NCBI RefSeq assembly: GCF_008974285.1
Contig: NZ_BKZV01000009.1
Coordinates: 62,001 to 126,000, forward strand
DNA: 64,000 bases
DNA from: Thermogemmatispora aurantia
GTDB lineage: Bacteria > Chloroflexota > Ktedonobacteria > Ktedonobacterales > Ktedonobacteraceae
Reading direction: 5' to 3'
This document shows, one piece after another, positions 24,379-33,254 of the stretch. The translations under genes were made by a program, and so were the position numbers. The notes beneath the pieces are model-generated. The model was not told the origin of the DNA, ran no database searches, and was given only the letters and a program-made list of their open reading frames with translations. Position 1 is the first letter of the stretch. Every line of letters starts with the position of its first letter.

Positions 24379-26547
24379 ATGGCTGAAGAGGCAAAAAACG
24401 ACGGACTTGTCCATCTGACTATCGATGGTATTCCGGTGGCCGTCCCCCCCGGGACGCTGGTCTGGGCGGCGGCAAAGCAGGCGGGCATCGAAATCCCTAT
24501 CTATTGTTATCATCCCAAGATGCCCCCGCTTGGGGCCTGTCGCATGTGCTTTGTCGAGATCGAGAAGATGCCCAAGCCCCCGCAGACGGCCTGCACGACG
24601 CCGGTCAGCGAGGGCATGGTCGTCCATACGAAGACGGAAAAGGTGCTCAAGGCGCGTCGTGGTACGCTGGAGTTCCTGCTGATCAACCACCCGCTGGACT
24701 GCCCGATCTGCGATAAGGGTGGCGAGTGCGATCTGCAGGATTTCACCCTGCGCCACGGTCCGGGGGCGACGCGCTTCGATCTGCGCAAGCGTCATTATCC
24801 GAAGCCGATTCCGGTCAGCGATCGCGTACTGCTCGATCGCGAGCGCTGCATTCTCTGCCAGCGCTGCACGCGCTTCTGCTCCGAGATTTCGATGGATAAC
24901 GGCCTGGTCATGATCAACCGCGGCTATCGCATGGAGGTCGGTACGGCTCCGGGCCAGGCTTTCGATTCGATCTTCTCGGGCAACACCGTGGAGATCTGTC
25001 CGGTCGGCGCCCTGACCTCGGCGAAGTATCGCTTTAAGGCCCGCCCCTGGGAGCTGAAGCGCATCCCCAGTGTCTGCAATAACTGCAGCGTGGGCTGCAA
25101 CGTGCGCATCGATGTGCGCGTCGACAAGATCATGCGCCAGATGTCGCGCTGCAACGATGATATCGATGACGGCTGGCTGTGCGACCGCGGGCGCTGGGAC
25201 TTCGATTATGTCAACGATGCGCAGCGTCTGCGCACGCCGCTGGTGCGTCGGCAGCCGGGCGGAGTCCTTGAGCCGGCGGGCTGGGGCGAAGCTCTGGGGA
25301 TGATCGCCGAGCGCCTGCGCACTATCAAGGAGCGTTATGGCGCCAGCGCCATCGGCGGTATTGGCTCAACGCGCACCACCAATGAGGAGGCCTATCTCTT
25401 CCAGAAGCTGCTGCGCGAGGCTCTGGGCACGCCCAACGTCGATCACCATCATGGCTTCTTCCCGGGTCTGCGCGATCCGCTCACCGAGCGCCCCTGGATG
25501 CTGACGACGGCCATCGCCGACTTTGAACGAGCCTCGCATATTGTCCTGGTGGCCTCCGATCCCTACGAGCGCCAGCCCATTCTGAACCTGCGCATCAAGA
25601 AGGCCCTCAAGGCCGGAGCCAGAATTTACGTTGTCAACGAAAGCCCGACCGAGCTGGATCGCCTGGCGACGCGAGTCATTCGTCTGCCGCAGCACGGAGC
25701 GGGAGCGGCGGCGCGCCTGCTGCTGGAGGCCGCTCTGCGCCAGGAGAATCTGCGCAACCCGAGCGAGGAAGTGCGGACCCGCGTTCTGGGAACGCCCCAG
25801 GAGACGCGACAGGCCGAGGCGCTTTGTGGTGCCGAGACGACTGCTGCCCTGCGCGAGCTGGCGCGCGAGATCGCAGCGGCGCCGGCAGCCCTCATCCTCT
25901 ACGATGAGATGGCTACGCTGGCTCCTGGCTGTGCTAACCTGGCCCCTGACCTGCAGGCCCTGGCGGTGATTACCGGCAATATCGACCGGCCTGGCGCCGG
26001 CGTGGGACCGCTCTTCGAAGATGCCAATTCGCTGGGGGCGCGTGACATGGGTCTGCTACCCGATAGTCTGCCTGGCTATCGCCCGGCCTCGCCGGCGGGT
26101 CTGAGCTATCAGGAGATGCTCACCAGCGATGCGGTCAAAGCTCTCTACATCATGGGAGCCAATCCGGCGCGCCATCTGGCCGATGGCAATCTACGCCGGG
26201 GTAAGGAGTTCATTGTCGTCCAGGAGATCCTGCTGACCGAGTCGGCTCAGCAGGCCGATGTGGTCCTGCCGGCCCTGAGCTACGCCGAGAAGGACGGCAG
26301 CATGACCAACGTCGACCACCATGTGCAGGCCATTCGCCGGGCTTTGCGACCTCTACCGGGAGCGCGGGCCGACTGGGAGATCCTGATGGATCTGGCGGCT
26401 CTGCTTGGCCACCCCTGGAGCTATGAGGGGCCCGAGGATGTGCTCCTGGAGATTGCGGCCCAGCATCCGCTCTACCAGGGCCTGACCTGGGAGGGTCTGG
26501 GCCTGCAGGGTGTGCGCACGGGCGAAGTGGAGGTGGCCCATGCCTGA
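24379..26547 (+). CDS. nuoG: NADH-quinone oxidoreductase subunit G
   Basis: A 722-aa subunit (75-kDa family), the largest electron-carrying part of the peripheral arm. The N-terminal 2Fe-2S domain (N1b) has YCYHPKMPPLGACRMC. The His-Cys motif region is DCPICDKGGECDLQD. Cluster pairs N4/N5 follow with CILCQRCTRFC and EICPVGAL. The additional N7 site is complete: CNNCSVGC plus the Cys in GWLCDRGRW, as in Escherichia and Thermus. The rest is a molybdopterin-oxidoreductase-like domain without cofactor. The ATG at 24379 has AAGGAT upstream. Its end overlaps the nuoH start by 8 bases. Confidence 0.97.
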   Translation: MAEEAKNDGLVHLTIDGIPVAVPPGTLVWAAAKQAGIEIPIYCYHPKMPPLGACRMCFVEIEKMPKPPQTACTTPVSEGMVVHTKTEKVLKARRGTLEFLLINHPLDCPICDKGGECDLQDFTLRHGPGATRFDLRKRHYPKPIPVSDRVLLDRERCILCQRCTRFCSEISMDNGLVMINRGYRMEVGTAPGQAFDSIFSGNTVEICPVGALTSAKYRFKARPWELKRIPSVCNNCSVGCNVRIDVRVDKIMRQMSRCNDDIDDGWLCDRGRWDFDYVNDAQRLRTPLVRRQPGGVLEPAGWGEALGMIAERLRTIKERYGASAIGGIGSTRTTNEEAYLFQKLLREALGTPNVDHHHGFFPGLRDPLTERPWMLTTAIADFERASHIVLVASDPYERQPILNLRIKKALKAGARIYVVNESPTELDRLATRVIRLPQHGAGAAARLLLEAALRQENLRNPSEEVRTRVLGTPQETRQAEALCGAETTAALRELAREIAAAPAALILYDEMATLAPGCANLAPDLQALAVITGNIDRPGAGVGPLFEDANSLGARDMGLLPDSLPGYRPASPAGLSYQEMLTSDAVKALYIMGANPARHLADGNLRRGKEFIVVQEILLTESAQQADVVLPALSYAEKDGSMTNVDHHVQAIRRALRPLPGARADWEILMDLAALLGHPWSYEGPEDVLLEIAAQHPLYQGLTWEGLGLQGVRTGEVEVAHA

Positions 26548-27811
26548 TACTACCCCTACCTGGCTGCTCGTTGTCGCCTCGCTTGTCAAGAGTGCCATTC
26601 TAATCGTCATCCTGTTGACGATCTTCGCCTACATGACGTGGATCGAGCGGCGGGTCGTCGCGCGCATTCAGGGACGCCTGGGGCCGAATCGCGCCGGCCC
26701 CTTTGGGGCCTTGCAGCCGCTGGCCGACGCTATCAAGATGGCCTTCAAGGAGCAGATCATTCCAGCCCAGGCATACAAGGCCATCTACTTGATCGCGCCG
26801 GTGATCTCGGTCGTGGTAGCCCTCAGCGCTTTCGCCGTGGTGCCGATCGGCAATAGCTGGACGCCAGGCCACCCAAGCGTCTGGGACCCGTGGGTTGGCG
26901 ATATCAACGTTGGCCTGCTCTGGATTCTCTCGATCTCATCGCTGGCAGTCTACGGCATCGTGCTCGGCGGCTGGTCCTCGGGCAACCGCTATTCGCTGCT
27001 CGGCTCGCTGCGCAGCGCGGCTCAGATGATTTCCTATGAGACCAGCCTGGGGCTTGCCCTCAGTGGTACACTGATGTGGGCCGGCACCCTGAGCATGGTC
27101 AGTATTGTCCGGCAGCAGACACTGCAGGGTCAGGGGATCTGGTTCATTGTGGCTCAGCCCCTTGGCTTCCTGATCTACATCATTGCCGCCGTGGCTGAGG
27201 TCAACCGCGCCCCGTTCGATCTGCCGGAGGCCGAGCAGGAGCTGACCGCCGGCTACCTGACGGAGTACAGCGGCCTGCGCTGGAGCCTCTATCAGATGGC
27301 CGAGTATATCAATATGATCACGGTCAGCTCGGTGGCGACAACCCTCTTCTTTGGTGGCTGGAGCTTCTTCGGGCTGGAGCGCATTCCGGGGCTTTCGATC
27401 GTGATCTTCGCGGTCAAGGTGGCCTTTTTCCTCTTCCTCTTTATCTGGTTGCGCGCCACGCTGCCGCGCATTCGCTACGACCGCTTGATGCGCCTGGGAT
27501 GGCAGTTCCTGCTACCGCTGGCGGTTCTGAACGCGGTGGTGACCGCAGCCTGCGTGGCTCTGGGTCTGCCGTGGTGGGTCAATGGCCTGATCGGCCTGGC
27601 GATCATTGTGGCTGTGCTGGCTATTACCTGGCAGCGCAGTCGCCAGACGCGCTTTGCCATTAGCAAAACCGGGGCTGAGCTGTTGCCTCCTTCGGTGCGC
27701 CTGGTGAAGTCGATCGAGCCTGAACTGGGACTGGTCAATGGCGGCGAGACGGCGGTGGCGGGCGTTGAGAGACAACAGGCCCTGCTGCAGGATGGCCGCG
27801 TCCAGGTCTGA
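26540..27811 (+). CDS. nuoH: NADH-quinone oxidoreductase subunit H
   Basis: A 423-aa membrane subunit connecting the quinone cavity to the proton channels. Conserved loops are [57 protein letters not shown] and [15 protein letters not shown], followed by [18 protein letters not shown]. The protein is about 80 residues longer than usual at the C-terminus: one extra hydrophobic helix and a polar tail of about 50 residues with no known motif. The start at 26540 has GTGGAGGTGG upstream; an in-frame codon at 26510 is inside nuoG. A 211-base purine-rich gap with GTGAGAGA repeats (27952-27983) follows. Confidence 0.97.
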   Translation: MPDTTPTWLLVVASLVKSAILIVILLTIFAYMTWIERRVVARIQGRLGPNRAGPFGALQPLADAIKMAFKEQIIPAQAYKAIYLIAPVISVVVALSAFAVVPIGNSWTPGHPSVWDPWVGDINVGLLWILSISSLAVYGIVLGGWSSGNRYSLLGSLRSAAQMISYETSLGLALSGTLMWAGTLSMVSIVRQQTLQGQGIWFIVAQPLGFLIYIIAAVAEVNRAPFDLPEAEQELTAGYLTEYSGLRWSLYQMAEYINMITVSSVATTLFFGGWSFFGLERIPGLSIVIFAVKVAFFLFLFIWLRATLPRIRYDRLMRLGWQFLLPLAVLNAVVTAACVALGLPWWVNGLIGLAIIVAVLAITWQRSRQTRFAISKTGAELLPPSVRLVKSIEPELGLVNGGETAVAGVERQQALLQDGRVQV

Positions 27812-28022
27812 AGCGGCGAGCAGCGGACCGACCCGGTAAAGAAGAGCAGAGAGGGGCTCGGGAGTTGCCAGGCGTGAAGAGGGGAGGGTGTGAGGAGATG
27901 AGCTGAAAGAGGCAGGAGATAGGGGAGCCTGGCAGCTCCTTCGAAGCCTGCGAGTGAGAGTGAGAGAGTGAGAGAGTGAAGAGACGAGGCAAAGACGTCT
28001 CACGGAGGCAGCGAGAGAAATC

Positions 28023-28673
28023 ATGTCGCTAGATATTCTCAAAGGGTTAGCCACCACCCTGAAAAATATGGGGCGTAAGCCGACTACGGTCTCCTTCCCG
28101 GAGCAGGAGCGCGAGCTACCGCCGCGCTTTCGCGGGCGCCATGTTTTGCACCGTTATCCGAACGGGCTGGAGCGCTGTGTCGGCTGCTTCCTCTGCGCGG
28201 GCGCCTGTCCCGCCGATGCCATCTACATCGAGGCTGAAGAGAACACCGAAGAGCATCGCGTCTCGCCAGGCGAGCGCTATGCTAAGGTGTTTGACGTTAA
28301 CCTGCTGCGCTGTATCTTCTGTGGCTACTGCGAGGCTGCCTGTCCGACGGGAGCCATCACCCTGGAGCGCGAGTACAAGCTGGCGGCCTACTATCCCGAG
28401 GATATGGTCTACCACAAGGAGCAGCTGCTAGAGCCGCTTGGGCAGGCAACAGTTGGCTCAGCGGCCTACTGGTTTGATCCTCCACCGCCAGCCGAGGAGG
28501 CTCCGCAGCCGGTGCCGCAGCAGACCCATGTCTTTGATGGATTGCAGGCCAGCGCGGCGGCGGTGGGGCTGGGCGATAGCCAGACGGACCCGAAGGTTCT
28601 GCTGCGCAACGAGGAGCAGGACGAAGATCGGCGCAAGTTCTTGCACGAGGAGGAGGAGGAGAGGCGACCATGA
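28023..28673 (+). CDS. nuoI: NADH-quinone oxidoreductase subunit I
   Basis: A 216-aa ferredoxin-like subunit (TYKY family) with clusters N6a and N6b between NuoG and NuoB. Two full motifs are visible, CVGCFLCAGACP and CIFCGYCEAACPTG. The N-terminus, MSLDILKGLATTLKNM, gives the amphipathic membrane-surface helix. About 70 residues after the second motif form a variable, Pro/Gln-rich and finally acidic tail ([14 protein letters not shown]). Its last codons overlap the nuoJ start (ATGA). Confidence 0.96.
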   Translation: MSLDILKGLATTLKNMGRKPTTVSFPEQERELPPRFRGRHVLHRYPNGLERCVGCFLCAGACPADAIYIEAEENTEEHRVSPGERYAKVFDVNLLRCIFCGYCEAACPTGAITLEREYKLAAYYPEDMVYHKEQLLEPLGQATVGSAAYWFDPPPPAEEAPQPVPQQTHVFDGLQASAAAVGLGDSQTDPKVLLRNEEQDEDRRKFLHEEEEERRP

Positions 28674-29206
28674 GCGGACCGGCGCTGATCATCTCCTTTT
28701 TTGTGCTGGCCGTGGCGAGCGTGGCCTCGGCCCTGGGCGTGATTCTCTTCCGCAACGCGGTCTACAGTGCCCTGAGCCTGATTTTAACTCTGCTCTTTCT
28801 GGCCATGTTCTATCTACAGCTCGGGGCCATGTTTATCGCTATTGTGCAGATCTTGATTTATGCCGGCGCCATTATGGTGCTCTTCCTCTTCGTGGTGACG
28901 ATGCTGGCCGCCGACCCGCGCGACCCCGATCTCCAGGACCGGCTGCCCTGGCAGCGGGGGGTGGCGGCGGTGCTGGGTCTGGTCCTGGTGGGGGCGCTGA
29001 GCTATCTGCTGCTCAGCGGGACGCCGCTCAATGAGGCGGCGCGCGCGCATGGCTCCGAGGCGCTCTCCCAGGTTGTGGCACAGCAGGGCAATATTCAAGC
29101 CTTCGGCCAGGCACTCTTCCATGGCTTCTCCTTCGCCTTCGAGGTGACCAGCCTGGTCATCGTCGTGGCGATCCTGGGGGCCCTGGTCCTTGGGCGGAAG
29201 GCCTGA
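28670..29206 (+). CDS. nuoJ: NADH-quinone oxidoreductase subunit J
   Basis: A 178-aa subunit with five predicted membrane helices. The conserved region is [27 protein letters not shown], then [22 protein letters not shown], which includes the pi-bulge helix TM3 of the proton path. Length is normal. It overlaps nuoI by 4 bases and is followed by nuoK after 43 bases. Confidence 0.95.
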   Translation: MSGPALIISFFVLAVASVASALGVILFRNAVYSALSLILTLLFLAMFYLQLGAMFIAIVQILIYAGAIMVLFLFVVTMLAADPRDPDLQDRLPWQRGVAAVLGLVLVGALSYLLLSGTPLNEAARAHGSEALSQVVAQQGNIQAFGQALFHGFSFAFEVTSLVIVVAILGALVLGRKA

Positions 29207-29249
29207 TGAGAAGAGAAGAAGGCGCGGCGCGGCGAGGAGGCTGACAACG

Positions 29250-29558
29250 ATGACAACGATACCGGTATCCTGGTATCTGATTGTGAGCGCATTGCTCTTC
29301 ACCATTGGCACCATTGGCGTTCTGGTGCGGCGCAATCCGCTCATTATCTTTATGTCGATAGAACTCATGCTTAACGCGGTCAATCTGGCCTTTGTCACGC
29401 TCTCAAGCTATCTGGATTCGGCGGATGGCCAGATTTTTGTCTTTATCGTGCTCACGGTGGCCGCCGCTGAGGTGGTGGTCGGGCTGGCGATCATCGTCTC
29501 GATCTTCCGAACACGGCGTAATATCGACGTGGACGAGATGAACCTGCTGCGAGGGTAA
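29250..29558 (+). CDS. nuoK: NADH-quinone oxidoreductase subunit K
   Basis: A 102-aa subunit with three membrane helices and the two membrane-embedded glutamates of the proton path: [16 protein letters not shown] in TM2 and [17 protein letters not shown] in TM3. Length is standard. The ATG at 29250 has AGGAGG 9 bases upstream; a longer frame from 29190 would overlap nuoJ with an Arg-rich leader and is rejected. Confidence 0.96.
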   Translation: MTTIPVSWYLIVSALLFTIGTIGVLVRRNPLIIFMSIELMLNAVNLAFVTLSSYLDSADGQIFVFIVLTVAAAEVVVGLAIIVSIFRTRRNIDVDEMNLLRG

Positions 29559-29562
29559 CGCG

Positions 29563-31620
29563 ATGGCAAGTCTTCTTCTCTGGGTGCTGATCCCGCCGCT
29601 GCTGGGCTTCATCATCCTGGGGCTGCTTGGCAGGACCTTGCCGCGCTCGGCGATTCTGACCGTTGCCTGGGGCACGGTCGCCCTCTCTTTCCTGTTCGCT
29701 TTGAGCGCCTTTCTGTCGCTGCTGGGTGTCCACCCGGATAGCCAGCGCGTGAGCGATGCATCGGTCTATACCTGGGCGATCGCCGGCGACCTGCAGGTCC
29801 ACTTTGGCCTCTTGCTTGATCCGCTCTCGGCAACGATGCTGCTGGTGATCACCGGGGTCGGCCTCTTGATCCATATTTATTCGGCGGGCTATATGGCGGA
29901 TGATCCGGGCTTCTGGCGCTTCTTCTCTTATATGAACTTCTTCATCTTTGCGATGACGTTGCTGGTGAGCGCGGATAATCTGCTCTTCCTGCTGGTGGGT
30001 TGGGGCCTGGTGGGCCTGGCTTCCTTCCTGTTAATCGGCTTCTGGTACCAGCGTCCGGCGGCCACGGCTGCCGCGCGCAAGGCGCTGGTCATCAATGTGA
30101 TCGGCGACTTCGGCCTGATGCTGGCCATCTTCTTGCTGTTCAAGCACCTCAATACGGTCGACTATGGCTACGGCGGCCCGAACTGTATTCCGGGCACCAG
30201 CGGCTACGGGGTGCTGACGGCGGCCTCCTGCCAGCAGCTTGGCTCGCTGGTCTCGCTGGCGATTCCTCTACTGCTCTTTGTGGCCTGCGCGGCGAAGTCG
30301 GCCCAGTTGCCGCTCTATATGTGGCTGCCGGATGCGATGGAAGGCCCAACGCCGGTCAGCGCCTTGATCCATGCGGCGACAATGGTGACCGCCGGCGTCT
30401 ATCTGGTGGCACGCACGCATGTGCTCTTTACGCTCTCTCCTTATGCCCTGCCGATTGTGGGCGCGATCGGAGGCTTGACGGCCCTCTTTGCGGCGACCAT
30501 TGCCCTGACGCAGCTCGATATCAAGCGGGTGCTGGCCTATTCAACCATCAGCCAGCTCGGCTATATGTTCATGGGTGAGAGTGCGGGAAGTTATAGCGCG
30601 GGCATTTTCCACTTGACGACCCATGCCTATTTCAAGGCCCTGCTCTTCCTGGGAGCGGGAGCCGTGATTCATGCCCTGGGCGGCGAGCAGGATATGCGCG
30701 AGATGGGGGGCCTGCGCTACCGCATGCGCATTACCTTCTGGACCTTCCTGATTGCCGTACTGGCGATCAGCGGGATTCCGCCCTTTGCCGGCTTCTGGAG
30801 CAAAGATGATATTCTGGGTGCCCTCTTGACCCAGGCGACCAGCGTGGGCGGGGCTGTGCGCTACCTGTACTACGGCCTGTGGGGCCTGGGCGTGCTGACC
30901 GCCGGCCTGACGGCTCTCTATATGTTCCGCCTCTTCTATGGGATCTTCATGGGCAGCTATCGGGGGGCTGGCCCGTTGAAACACGGGCACGCTGGTTCTG
31001 ATGAGGAGGAAGAGGAAGAGGAGGAAGAGGTGATCACGGCGGCAGGGCGGCGCCGTCGCGGGGAGTCAGCCCTCTATGAGATCTATGAGGCGCCAGCGGT
31101 GATGACAGTGCCTCTGGTCATTCTGGCAATTCTGTCGACGATCGGTGGCCTGGTCGGTTCCTTTGCGCTCTTCAATTACAGCCGCTGGCAGCCGCTGAAT
31201 ACTTTCTTAGAGCCTGTGCTGGGCAGCGCGCCGGAGGGCAATCTACCTCTGCTCTGGCTCTCGACCGGGGCCAGCCTGATCTTTGCTCTGCTTGGGCTGC
31301 TGATCGCCTGGCGGCGCTACGGTCAGGGCTTTGTCTACAAGGAGAGCCGCAATCCTTTCTATCGCCTGGCCTACAACAAGTACTATGTTGACGAGATCGG
31401 CGTTGCGCTCCTGATCAATCCCTTGCTGTGGCTGGGACGTCAGGCTTCGGCCCTGTTGGAGGGTGGGCTGCTGGATGGGGGCAGCCGGCTGGTGGGAAGA
31501 GCTTTCAGCCTGCTGAGTGCAGCTGGACGCCGCCTGCAGACTGGCTATGTGCGTAACTATGCGCTGGCGATCTTGATCGGCGTGGTACTGATTATTCTCT
31601 ACTATGTCGTGAGGGGGTAA
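29563..31620 (+). CDS. nuoL: NADH-quinone oxidoreductase subunit L
   Basis: A 685-aa antiporter-like subunit with many membrane helices and the long lateral helix at the C-terminus. The conserved TM7-8 block is KSAQLPLYMWLPDAMEGPTP followed by SALIHAATMVTAGVYL, with channel Lys and Glu. FWSKDDILGALL and YYVDEIG are usual for NuoL. A strongly acidic run of nine Glu (about residues 480-490, from 31000) sits in a loop before the lateral helix and is followed by a basic stretch (GRRRRGE). The ATG at 29563 follows GAGGG and lies 4 bases after nuoK. Confidence 0.97.
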   Translation: MASLLLWVLIPPLLGFIILGLLGRTLPRSAILTVAWGTVALSFLFALSAFLSLLGVHPDSQRVSDASVYTWAIAGDLQVHFGLLLDPLSATMLLVITGVGLLIHIYSAGYMADDPGFWRFFSYMNFFIFAMTLLVSADNLLFLLVGWGLVGLASFLLIGFWYQRPAATAAARKALVINVIGDFGLMLAIFLLFKHLNTVDYGYGGPNCIPGTSGYGVLTAASCQQLGSLVSLAIPLLLFVACAAKSAQLPLYMWLPDAMEGPTPVSALIHAATMVTAGVYLVARTHVLFTLSPYALPIVGAIGGLTALFAATIALTQLDIKRVLAYSTISQLGYMFMGESAGSYSAGIFHLTTHAYFKALLFLGAGAVIHALGGEQDMREMGGLRYRMRITFWTFLIAVLAISGIPPFAGFWSKDDILGALLTQATSVGGAVRYLYYGLWGLGVLTAGLTALYMFRLFYGIFMGSYRGAGPLKHGHAGSDEEEEEEEEEVITAAGRRRRGESALYEIYEAPAVMTVPLVILAILSTIGGLVGSFALFNYSRWQPLNTFLEPVLGSAPEGNLPLLWLSTGASLIFALLGLLIAWRRYGQGFVYKESRNPFYRLAYNKYYVDEIGVALLINPLLWLGRQASALLEGGLLDGGSRLVGRAFSLLSAAGRRLQTGYVRNYALAILIGVVLIILYYVVRG

Positions 31621-31626
31621 GCCGGC

Positions 31627-33177
31627 ATGTTCCCGATGTTATCGACGATTATCTTTCTCCCGCTGCTGGGCGGCATTGTCGTGCTGCTGCTCCCCCGCGA
31701 GCGCGTCAATGTGATTCGCTGGACGGCGCTGGGGGTGGCCTGGCTGGATCTGCTCCTGGCGCTCGGCGTGATGCTGGCCTATGCCCAGCCGCATCCGACG
31801 GCCATCACTGTCGGCACGGTCCCGCTGGTTGTGGGTGAAGCCTCACCGACGGTGGCCAGCGTCACCTTCCTGTTGCAGGAGCATCTGAGCTGGCTGCCGG
31901 CCCTGGGCATCAATTATAGCCTGGGAGTGGACGGCGTCAGTGTGCTGCTGATGACCCTGACCACGCTGCTGACGGTGGTCTGTATTGCGGCCTCGTTCCG
32001 CGTGGAGCAGAAGCTGCGCACTTACCTGGCCTTCATGCTCCTGTTGGAGAGTGGTCTGCTGGGGGTCTTTCTGGCGACCAATCTCTTCCTGTTCTATGTC
32101 TTCTGGGAGCTGATGCTGATCCCGGCCTACTTCCTGGTTGGCGGCTGGGGTGGCCCGCGGCGTGTCTATGCGGCTATTAAGTTTGTGCTCTATACGGCGG
32201 TGGGCAGCTTTCTGATGCTGGCTGGGATCATTGCCCTGGGCTATTATTACCGCACAGGCGGGCACTATACGCTCGATCTGACGACCATTTTGAATAGCTC
32301 GACGCATCTGAACAGCACTGTGCAGCTCTGGCTCTTCCTGGCCTTTGCTGCGGCCTTTGCTGTCAAGGTGCCGCTGGTCCCCTTCCATAGCTGGCTGCCG
32401 GATGCCTATAGCGAGGCGCCGGCGCCGGTGACGGCTATGCTGGCTGGGGCAATGGCCAAGGCTGGAGCCTATGGCTTCCTGCGCTACTGCCTGACCCTCT
32501 TCCCGGATGCGGCCCATCGGCTGGCGCCGCTGATCAGCACGCTGGCGGTGATCGGTATTCTCTATTGTGCCCTGATGGCCCTGGTGCAGAGCGACATGAA
32601 GCGGCTGCTGGCCTATTCGAGCATTAGCCATCTGGGTGTGATCACGCTGGGGATCTTTGCCCTCAGTGCGCAGGGGTTGGCCAGTCAGCAGGGTATTGAC
32701 GGCGCTGTGTTGCAGATGGTCAATCATGGTATTACGATCACGGCGCTCTTCCTGATTGTGGGCTTCCTGGAGGCGCGCACGGGGACGCGTCGCCTGGAGG
32801 ACTACGGCGGAATGGCGCGTCGCCTGCCGATTATGGCCAGTGTCTTGATGATCGCCTGCCTGTCGTCGCTGGGTCTGCCTGGCCTGAATAGTTTCGCCGG
32901 TGAGTTCCTGGCCCTGTTGGGAGTCTTCCGCAATAATGCAGTCTTTGGGGTTCTGGGAACGCTGGTGGTGGTGCCGGCGGCCTGGTATATGATCCGGCTG
33001 GTGCAGAATACAATGATGGGTGTGCGTCCGGCTGGCGGCCCTGTGGTGGCGGCTGAGCGCAAGGGAGGTCTGCCTGATCTGGATATTGGTGAATTCCTGG
33101 TGCTGCTGCCGTTGCTGGTGTTGATCTTCTATATCGGTGTGCATCCGCTGCCGCTGACGTTCTTCGTGGAGCATTAG
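31627..33177 (+). CDS. nuoM: NADH-quinone oxidoreductase subunit M
   Basis: A 516-aa antiporter-like proton-channel subunit. Family motifs are NYSLGVDGVSVLLM, NLFLFYVFWELMLIPAYFLVGGWGG with the TM5 Glu, VPLVPFHSWLPDAYSEAPAPV, and SDMKRLLAYSSISHLGV. Length and helix count look normal. It starts 6 bases after nuoL. A gap of 77 bases separates it from nuoN. Confidence 0.97.
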   Translation: MFPMLSTIIFLPLLGGIVVLLLPRERVNVIRWTALGVAWLDLLLALGVMLAYAQPHPTAITVGTVPLVVGEASPTVASVTFLLQEHLSWLPALGINYSLGVDGVSVLLMTLTTLLTVVCIAASFRVEQKLRTYLAFMLLLESGLLGVFLATNLFLFYVFWELMLIPAYFLVGGWGGPRRVYAAIKFVLYTAVGSFLMLAGIIALGYYYRTGGHYTLDLTTILNSSTHLNSTVQLWLFLAFAAAFAVKVPLVPFHSWLPDAYSEAPAPVTAMLAGAMAKAGAYGFLRYCLTLFPDAAHRLAPLISTLAVIGILYCALMALVQSDMKRLLAYSSISHLGVITLGIFALSAQGLASQQGIDGAVLQMVNHGITITALFLIVGFLEARTGTRRLEDYGGMARRLPIMASVLMIACLSSLGLPGLNSFAGEFLALLGVFRNNAVFGVLGTLVVVPAAWYMIRLVQNTMMGVRPAGGPVVAAERKGGLPDLDIGEFLVLLPLLVLIFYIGVHPLPLTFFVEH

Positions 33178-33254
33178 TGTAGCTGAGGAGTGAGGGAGCC
33201 AGGAAGGGCGGCGGCGGAAGGGAGCGGGAACAGGTTTTGTCGCGAGGTTCTGCT

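Noticed and set aside
31843-33174. 443-codon minus-strand ORF opposite nuoM
   Set aside because: Antisense shadow of a conserved membrane protein; Gln/His/Arg-rich without structure.
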